Assembly: GCA_040219025.1 (NCBI GenBank)
Contig: JAVJTE010000012.1
Location: 62,001-126,000, forward strand
Direction: 5' to 3'
From: HT1-32 sp040219025
GTDB taxonomy: Bacteria > Pseudomonadota > Alphaproteobacteria > Rhodospirillales > HT1-32
Length of the DNA stretch: 64,000 bases
The notes beneath the pieces were generated by a model that did not search any database, had not been told where the DNA came from, and saw only the letters and a list, made by a program, of their open reading frames with translations. The first letter of the stretch is position 1; each line of letters opens with the position of its first letter. A program made the translations under genes and the position numbers. Of the stretch, positions 60,169 to 64,000 are shown piece by piece.

Positions 60169-61521
60169 TCAGCTGAGTGAAGCCGACATCCCGACAAAGT
60201 CTTCCAGCCAGCGAATATCGTATTCGCCATTCTGGAAGTCGGGATTTTGCACCAGACGCTGGTGCAGGGGTATCGTTGTCTGGATACCGCCGATCACATA
60301 CTCGTCAAGCGAGCGGCGCAACCGCATCAGGCACTCGTTCCGGGTTCGTCCAAAAACAATGAGCTTTGCAACCATGCTGTCATAATGCGGGGGAATCGAA
60401 TAACCCGAATAAATTCCCGAATCGACACGGACACCAAGACCACCCGGCGCATGATATTCACCGATGGTCCCGGGCGACGGGGCAAATGTATCGGGATTTT
60501 CGGCGTTGATACGGCATTCAATGGCGTGGCCCTGAATGACAATATCCGCCTGGCTGTAGCCGAGCGGCGCACCGGTGGCGACGCGAATCTGCTCGCGCAC
60601 CAGATCAAGCCCGGTCACCGCCTCGGTGACCGGATGTTCGACCTGCAGGCGGGTATTCATTTCGATAAAGAAAAACTCGCCATTTTCGTAGAGGAACTCG
60701 ATCGTGCCGACACCGCGATAGCCCATTTTCCGCATGGCAGCCGCAACTGTCTCGCCGATCTTTGCCCGCTGCTCTGCGTTAAGCGCCGGTGACGGGGCTT
60801 CTTCCAGCACCTTCTGGTGCCGTCGCTGGAGCGAACAATCACGTTCTCCCAGATGGACTGCGTTGCCGTGATGGTCGCACAGCACCTGAATCTCGATATG
60901 GCGGGGTTTGCCGAGGAATTTCTCGATATAGACTGCGGGGTTGCCGAAGGCGGCTTCTGCTTCCTTGCGGGTGGTCTGGAAGGCACTGGCCATTTCAGCC
61001 GCGCCGGGCACCACCTTCATGCCGCGTCCGCCACCGCCGGCTGCCGCCTTGACCAGAACCGGATATCCCATCTCTGCCCCGAGCCGCTCGGCTTCCGCAA
61101 CAGTGGTCACCTCGCCGGGGGAGCCCGGAACAACCGGAATGCCCAAGGCTTCTGCCGTTTTCTTGGCCTCAACCTTGTCGCCCATGCGCCGGATATGTTC
61201 TGCCGTCGGTCCGATGAAAGCGATGCCGTGATCTTCGACCATCTGCGCAAAATCGGCATTCTCGGACAGAAATCCGTAGCCGGGATGAATGGCATCGGCC
61301 CCGGTGACCATCGCCGCGGTCAGAATCGCCGGCATGTTGAGATAGCTGAGCTTTGCCGCAGGTGGCCCGATGCAGACGGCTTCATCAGCCAGACGTACAT
61401 GCATCGCCGTCGAGTCGGCGGTCGAATGGACGGCAACCGTCCGGATGCCCATTTCCTTGCAGGCACGCAGGATACGAAGCGCAATCTCGCCGCGGTTCGC
61501 AATGAGGACCTTGTCGAACAT
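60169..61521 (-). CDS. accC: Acetyl-CoA carboxylase biotin carboxylase subunit
   Basis: 450 residues from ATG 61521. MFDKVLIANRGEIALRILRA, HPGYGFLSENADFAQ, AAAGGGGRGMKVV (ATP glycine loop), FLGKPRHIEIQVLCDHHGN, EMNTRLQVEHPVTEAVTGLD are all canonical. It carboxylates biotin on AccB with ATP and bicarbonate. The longer frame to 61611 was rejected as it overlaps accB. Last gene of the aroQ-accB-accC set. Confidence 0.96.
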   Translation of the reverse strand: MFDKVLIANRGEIALRILRACKEMGIRTVAVHSTADSTAMHVRLADEAVCIGPPAAKLSYLNMPAILTAAMVTGADAIHPGYGFLSENADFAQMVEDHGIAFIGPTAEHIRRMGDKVEAKKTAEALGIPVVPGSPGEVTTVAEAERLGAEMGYPVLVKAAAGGGGRGMKVVPGAAEMASAFQTTRKEAEAAFGNPAVYIEKFLGKPRHIEIQVLCDHHGNAVHLGERDCSLQRRHQKVLEEAPSPALNAEQRAKIGETVAAAMRKMGYRGVGTIEFLYENGEFFFIEMNTRLQVEHPVTEAVTGLDLVREQIRVATGAPLGYSQADIVIQGHAIECRINAENPDTFAPSPGTIGEYHAPGGLGVRVDSGIYSGYSIPPHYDSMVAKLIVFGRTRNECLMRLRRSLDEYVIGGIQTTIPLHQRLVQNPDFQNGEYDIRWLEDFVGMSASLS

Positions 61522-61534
61522 GCTCAGATCCGGC

Positions 61535-61993
61535 TCATTCGAGGGTAAGCAGGAGTTCGCCGAACTCCACCGCGGAGCCATCATCAACAAGAATGCTGGC
61601 CACCTTGCCACTGCGCGGCGCGCGCACCGGATTGAAGGTTTTCATGGCTTCGATGAGGAACAGCGTGTCGCCTTCAGACACCTGGTCTCCAACCTTGCAG
61701 AATTCCGGTGCGCCCGGTTCTGCCCGCCGGTAGATCACCCCGACCATCGGTGACGAGACCGGATCACCCGCCGGCGCGGCCTTGGTCGGGGCTGCCGGAT
61801 CGGAAGGCATCTGTGCAGGTACCGCATAACCGGCTGCCTGAACCGGCATACCGGCAGAGATGACCGGCGCAGGTTCCCGACGTACCTTGATCGAGAAATC
61901 CTCGTCCTCATATTCGATTTCAGTCAGTTCATGCTCGTCCAGCAGCGCTGCGAGACGGTGAATGGCTTCTTCGTTGATATCTTTTTTACTCAT
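61535..61993 (-). CDS. accB: Biotin carboxyl carrier protein AccB
   Basis: 152 residues. A short N-terminal helix (INEEAIHRLAALLDEHELTE), a Pro/Ala-rich linker, and the biotinyl domain with biotinylation site EAMKTFNPV. KTFN replaces the more usual KLMN/KTMN. Overlaps the aroQ stop by 4 bp. Confidence 0.94.
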   Translation of the reverse strand: MSKKDINEEAIHRLAALLDEHELTEIEYEDEDFSIKVRREPAPVISAGMPVQAAGYAVPAQMPSDPAAPTKAAPAGDPVSSPMVGVIYRRAEPGAPEFCKVGDQVSEGDTLFLIEAMKTFNPVRAPRSGKVASILVDDGSAVEFGELLLTLE

Positions 61994-62454
61994 GCTGACG
62001 CTGTCTTTGTCCCCGTTAGAAGGATATGTGCCATGGCGTCCAGTGCCATGATGTAGCCGAAGGGTCCGAATCCTGCGAGTACGCCCGCCGACGCACCAGA
62101 TATATAGCTGTGATGGCGAAATGTCTCCCGCGCATGCACGTTTGAGATATGCACCTCGATCACCGGCTTGGCGACAGCGCGAATCGCATCATGGATCGCA
62201 ACCGATGTGTGGGTATATGCCCCGGCATTGAGCACCGCCCCGTCCTTGTCACCCGCCAGTTCCTGTAACCAGTCGACCAGAACACCCTCATGGTTGGTCT
62301 GCCGGAAATCGACATCCAGCCCGACCTTCTTGCCATGGGCGCGGCAATCTGCCTCTATATCCACCAGCGACTTACCGCCGTAGATGCCCGGCTCGCGAAG
62401 CCCCAGCAGATTCAGATTGGGTCCGTTCAGAACAAGTACCCGTGGCACGATCAC
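61990..62454 (-). CDS. aroQ: Type II 3-dehydroquinate dehydratase
   Basis: 154 residues. VLVLNGPNLNLLGLREPGIY has the catalytic tyrosine (Y25); NAGAYTHTSVAIHDAI and EVHISNVHARETFRHHSY hold the catalytic histidine and arginine. It dehydrates 3-dehydroquinate in the shikimate pathway. Upstream of accB and accC, the usual alphaproteobacterial order. Start could be the GTG two codons in. Confidence 0.95.
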   Translation of the reverse strand: MIVPRVLVLNGPNLNLLGLREPGIYGGKSLVDIEADCRAHGKKVGLDVDFRQTNHEGVLVDWLQELAGDKDGAVLNAGAYTHTSVAIHDAIRAVAKPVIEVHISNVHARETFRHHSYISGASAGVLAGFGPFGYIMALDAMAHILLTGTKTASA

Positions 62455-62544
62455 TATCCTCAGCCTTGATTAGTATGACTGGTTAACCCACTTCCCCAAC
62501 TATCGCAACGCTGTCACATATCCGAGGTATTTCAAATCAGTGAC

Positions 62545-62700
62545 AAACAAAAAAATCCGGAGAAATCCATTGCATCGTAACACGACCTTCGATAGCTTCC
62601 GCCGCTCTAAATTCTGCGCACGTGCCTCTGGCCTCCGGGATTACCGGTGTGTTTACGTAACGACGCAATTCTTTCTCGGCTGCTAACTGGGGGAATTGCG
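62545..62700 (+). promoter_or_regulatory. speF-type leader of the ornithine decarboxylase gene
   Basis: The 156-bp leader directly in front of the decarboxylase holds a block (about 62567-62605: TGCATCGTAACACGACCTTC, then GATAGCTTCCGCCG) that I recognise as like the alphaproteobacterial speF motif, known to sit upstream of ornithine decarboxylase genes. It also contains a 38-codon upstream ORF (next entry) whose stop is 14 bp before the decarboxylase ATG, at the GGGGGA ribosome site. A CCGG-GATTA-CCGG hairpin lies near 62635-62647. The family call is from memory. Confidence 0.65.
62570..62686 (+). CDS. Leader peptide (upstream ORF) of the ornithine decarboxylase gene
   Basis: 38 codons from a TTG start to TAA, with CCGGAG seven bases before the start. 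The translation begins MHRNTTFDSFRRSKFC and is basic near the N-terminus. HRN followed by FD and F resembles the HRNSFDFHFF sensor region of the enterobacterial SpeFL arrest peptide, which stalls the ribosome on ornithine to turn on speF, though the spacing differs. The block coding for it is the conserved speF-motif part. Its role here would be polyamine-dependent control by translation. Whether it is translated is unproven; it is too short for ordinary gene finders. Confidence 0.55.
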   Translation: MHRNTTFDSFRRSKFCARASGLRDYRCVYVTTQFFLGC

Positions 62701-63831
62701 ATGACACCGAAGATTGAAGACTTCCTGAAGAACGAAAAACCTGCCACGCCTTTTCTGGTGGTGGATCTCGACGTGGTCGAGGCGAATTATGTCGGACTGC
62801 GTGACGCCTTGCCGGTTGCACAGATTTTTTATGCCGTAAAAGCGAATCCTGCAGAACCCATTCTGCAGCGCCTGATCGCGCTGGGGTCCTGTTTTGATAC
62901 GGCCAGTATTCATGAAATCGACAGCTGTCTTGCTGCCGGGGCGCTGCCGGAGAACATCTCCTACGGCAATACGATCAAGAAAGCCCGGGATATTGCCCGG
63001 GCCTATGATCGTGGTGTGCGCCTGTTTGCTTTCGACAGCGAAGCCGAACTGCAAAAACTGGCTGAACATGCGCCGGGGTCACGGGTTTTCTGCCGTCTGC
63101 TGATTTCAAATCAGGGCGCTGACTGGCCGCTTTCCCGCAAGTTCGGGTGTGAGACCGACATGGCGAAAGACCTGATGGTCAAGGCCCGGGATCTCGGCCT
63201 TCAGCCTTATGGAATCAGCTTCCATATCGGCAGCCAGCAGACCGACCTCAGTCAGTGGGATGTCGCCATCGGCAAGACCGCGATGATCTTCACCGGCCTG
63301 CGCGAAGCAGGTATCAACCTGAAGATGGTGAATCTCGGTGGTGGTTTCCCGGCGCAATACCGGAGTGCGATTACATCGATTGATGATTACGCCCATGCCA
63401 TCATGGCCGCGATGACCAACCATTTTGGCAACGACCTGCCACATATCATTGTGGAACCCGGCCGCTCGATTCCCGGCGATGCCGGGCTGATCGACAGTGA
63501 AGTCGTCCTGATCTCGACCAAAAGCTACGAAGACGAAACCCGCTGGGTTTATCTGGATATCGGGCTGTTCGGCGGACTGGCTGAAACCATGGGCGAGGCA
63601 ATCAAGTACAGGATGCGGACACCGCATGACGGCGGTCCGGACGGGCTCGTCACGATTGCAGGACCAACCTGCGACAGTGCCGACATCATGTACGAAAAGT
63701 CCGGTTACCGCCTGCCGAAGGCACTGCAGGTCGGCGACCATGTCCAGCTGCTGAGCACCGGTGCCTACACAACCAGCTATTCAGCCGTTAACTTCAACGG
63801 TTTCCCACCCCTGCGGGCCTACTATATCTGA
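62701..63831 (+). CDS. speC: Group IV ornithine/lysine decarboxylase
   Basis: 376 residues from ATG 62701, with GGGGGA eight bases before. PLP-binding K47 is in IFYAVKANP, followed by GSCFDTASIHEID, SYGNTIKK, ISFHIGSQQTD, the phosphate loop VNLGGGFPAQY, EPGRSIPGDAG, and the catalytic cysteine in GPTCDSADIMY. It is the alanine-racemase-fold decarboxylase of alphaproteobacteria making putrescine (or cadaverine). The frame is open to 62647, but that part overlaps the leader peptide. The TCDSAD motif is typical of ornithine decarboxylase, and lysine can be a side substrate. Confidence 0.93.
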   Translation: MTPKIEDFLKNEKPATPFLVVDLDVVEANYVGLRDALPVAQIFYAVKANPAEPILQRLIALGSCFDTASIHEIDSCLAAGALPENISYGNTIKKARDIARAYDRGVRLFAFDSEAELQKLAEHAPGSRVFCRLLISNQGADWPLSRKFGCETDMAKDLMVKARDLGLQPYGISFHIGSQQTDLSQWDVAIGKTAMIFTGLREAGINLKMVNLGGGFPAQYRSAITSIDDYAHAIMAAMTNHFGNDLPHIIVEPGRSIPGDAGLIDSEVVLISTKSYEDETRWVYLDIGLFGGLAETMGEAIKYRMRTPHDGGPDGLVTIAGPTCDSADIMYEKSGYRLPKALQVGDHVQLLSTGAYTTSYSAVNFNGFPPLRAYYI

Positions 63832-63881
63832 GCATCCGGGTCCGTCACAGAACCCGATTCGTTACAGAATACCGCCGTTAT

Positions 63882-63910
63882 TCAGGATGGGAGACAGTCT
63901 CCCATCCTGA
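63882..63910. terminator. Strong hairpin between speC and the next gene
   Basis: Perfect 13-bp stem (63882-63894 with 63898-63910, core GGATGGGAGA / TCTCCCATCC), 3-nt loop, in the gap where two genes converge. No long T run follows on either strand, but the stem is the strongest in the region and probably ends both transcripts. Confidence 0.6.
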
Positions 63911-63927
63911 TACAGCGATGACGCGGG

Positions 63928-64000
63928 TCAGCTCCCCTTGCGGGCTTCCCTGACCAGTTCTTCCAGCGTTTCCAGGCTTGCGGCCCCCGGAACCAGCTTG
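63928..64000 (-). CDS. C-terminal end of a DsbA-family-like thioredoxin-fold protein (partial)
   Basis: Partial, running off the right edge. The last residues read KLVPGAASLETLEELVREAR, then KGS and a TGA (complement of 63928-63930). A (L)VPGA-x2-LETL-x2-LV ending is common at the C-terminus of DsbA-type periplasmic thioredoxin-fold proteins, where the VPGA loop is in the final strand-helix. Only 23 codons are visible, so this is a family-level guess. Confidence 0.45.
   Translation of the reverse strand, partial: KLVPGAASLETLEELVREARKGS

Noticed and set aside
1..64000. CRISPR arrays, insertion sequences, prophage or integrase genes
   Set aside because: No regularly spaced direct repeats, transposase motifs or phage genes were found, so there is no sign of a mobile island.

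Overview
This window looks like chromosomal DNA from a free-living alphaproteobacterium. The best fit is a Rhodospirillales-like, probably aquatic, lineage. The evidence is G+C content that looks like about 58-60% by eye, a complete isc iron-sulfur operon with an extra cysteine desulfurase, a RibH2-type lumazine synthase, an alphaproteobacterial MmgR/suhB-like small RNA, and a group IV ornithine decarboxylase behind a speF-type leader. I saw no insertion sequences, prophage, integrases or CRISPR arrays. Most genes are tightly packed, with many 1-8 bp overlaps.

1-1921: the tail of a formate dehydrogenase alpha subunit, a minus-strand small RNA with its own promoter, a SAM methyltransferase and a DUF2062 membrane protein.

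1944-18001: a minus-strand catabolic operon of about 15.5 kb behind a MarR regulator. In transcription order it holds an FAD subunit and a fused FeS/molybdopterin subunit of a xanthine-dehydrogenase-type hydroxylase, a 6-hydroxynicotinate-reductase-like protein, a UPF0280 protein, a Rieske oxygenase, a branched-chain-type ABC importer (binding protein, fused LivHM permease, LivG, LivF) and a hydantoinase/oxoprolinase pair (HyuA, HyuB). I read it as uptake, hydroxylation, dearomatising reduction and ATP-driven ring opening of an N-heterocycle of nicotinate type. The substrate is inferred. A near-consensus promoter and an 18-bp imperfect palindrome sit just upstream.

18166-34253: assorted metabolism. 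It includes an SDR, an FkbM methyltransferase, a peroxiredoxin, a quinone reductase, an old-yellow-enzyme homologue, a sulfatase, an N-carbamoyl-D-amino-acid hydrolase, a TRAP transporter followed by an amidase, a LysR regulator, a flavin monooxygenase and a lipoprotein hydrolase.

34460-44989: tRNA-Met, mnmA, ribH, and the isc operon cysE-iscR-desulfurase-iscS-iscU-iscA-hscB-hscA-fdx-iscX. A type-1 IscR site overlaps the operon promoter. MnmA needs sulfur delivered from IscS, so the cluster links cysteine, FeS clusters and tRNA thiolation.

44993-62454: housekeeping. It includes anmK, tyrS, a large AsmA-like envelope protein, glnE, bcp, DUF455, an aspartoacylase-family protein, an MFS exporter, an IpdAB-like CoA-transferase pair, a short SbmA/BacA-like transporter, accC, accB and aroQ.

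62455-64000: the ornithine decarboxylase gene with a 38-codon upstream ORF in its leader, which I consider the most interesting signal in the window, then the tail of a DsbA-like protein.
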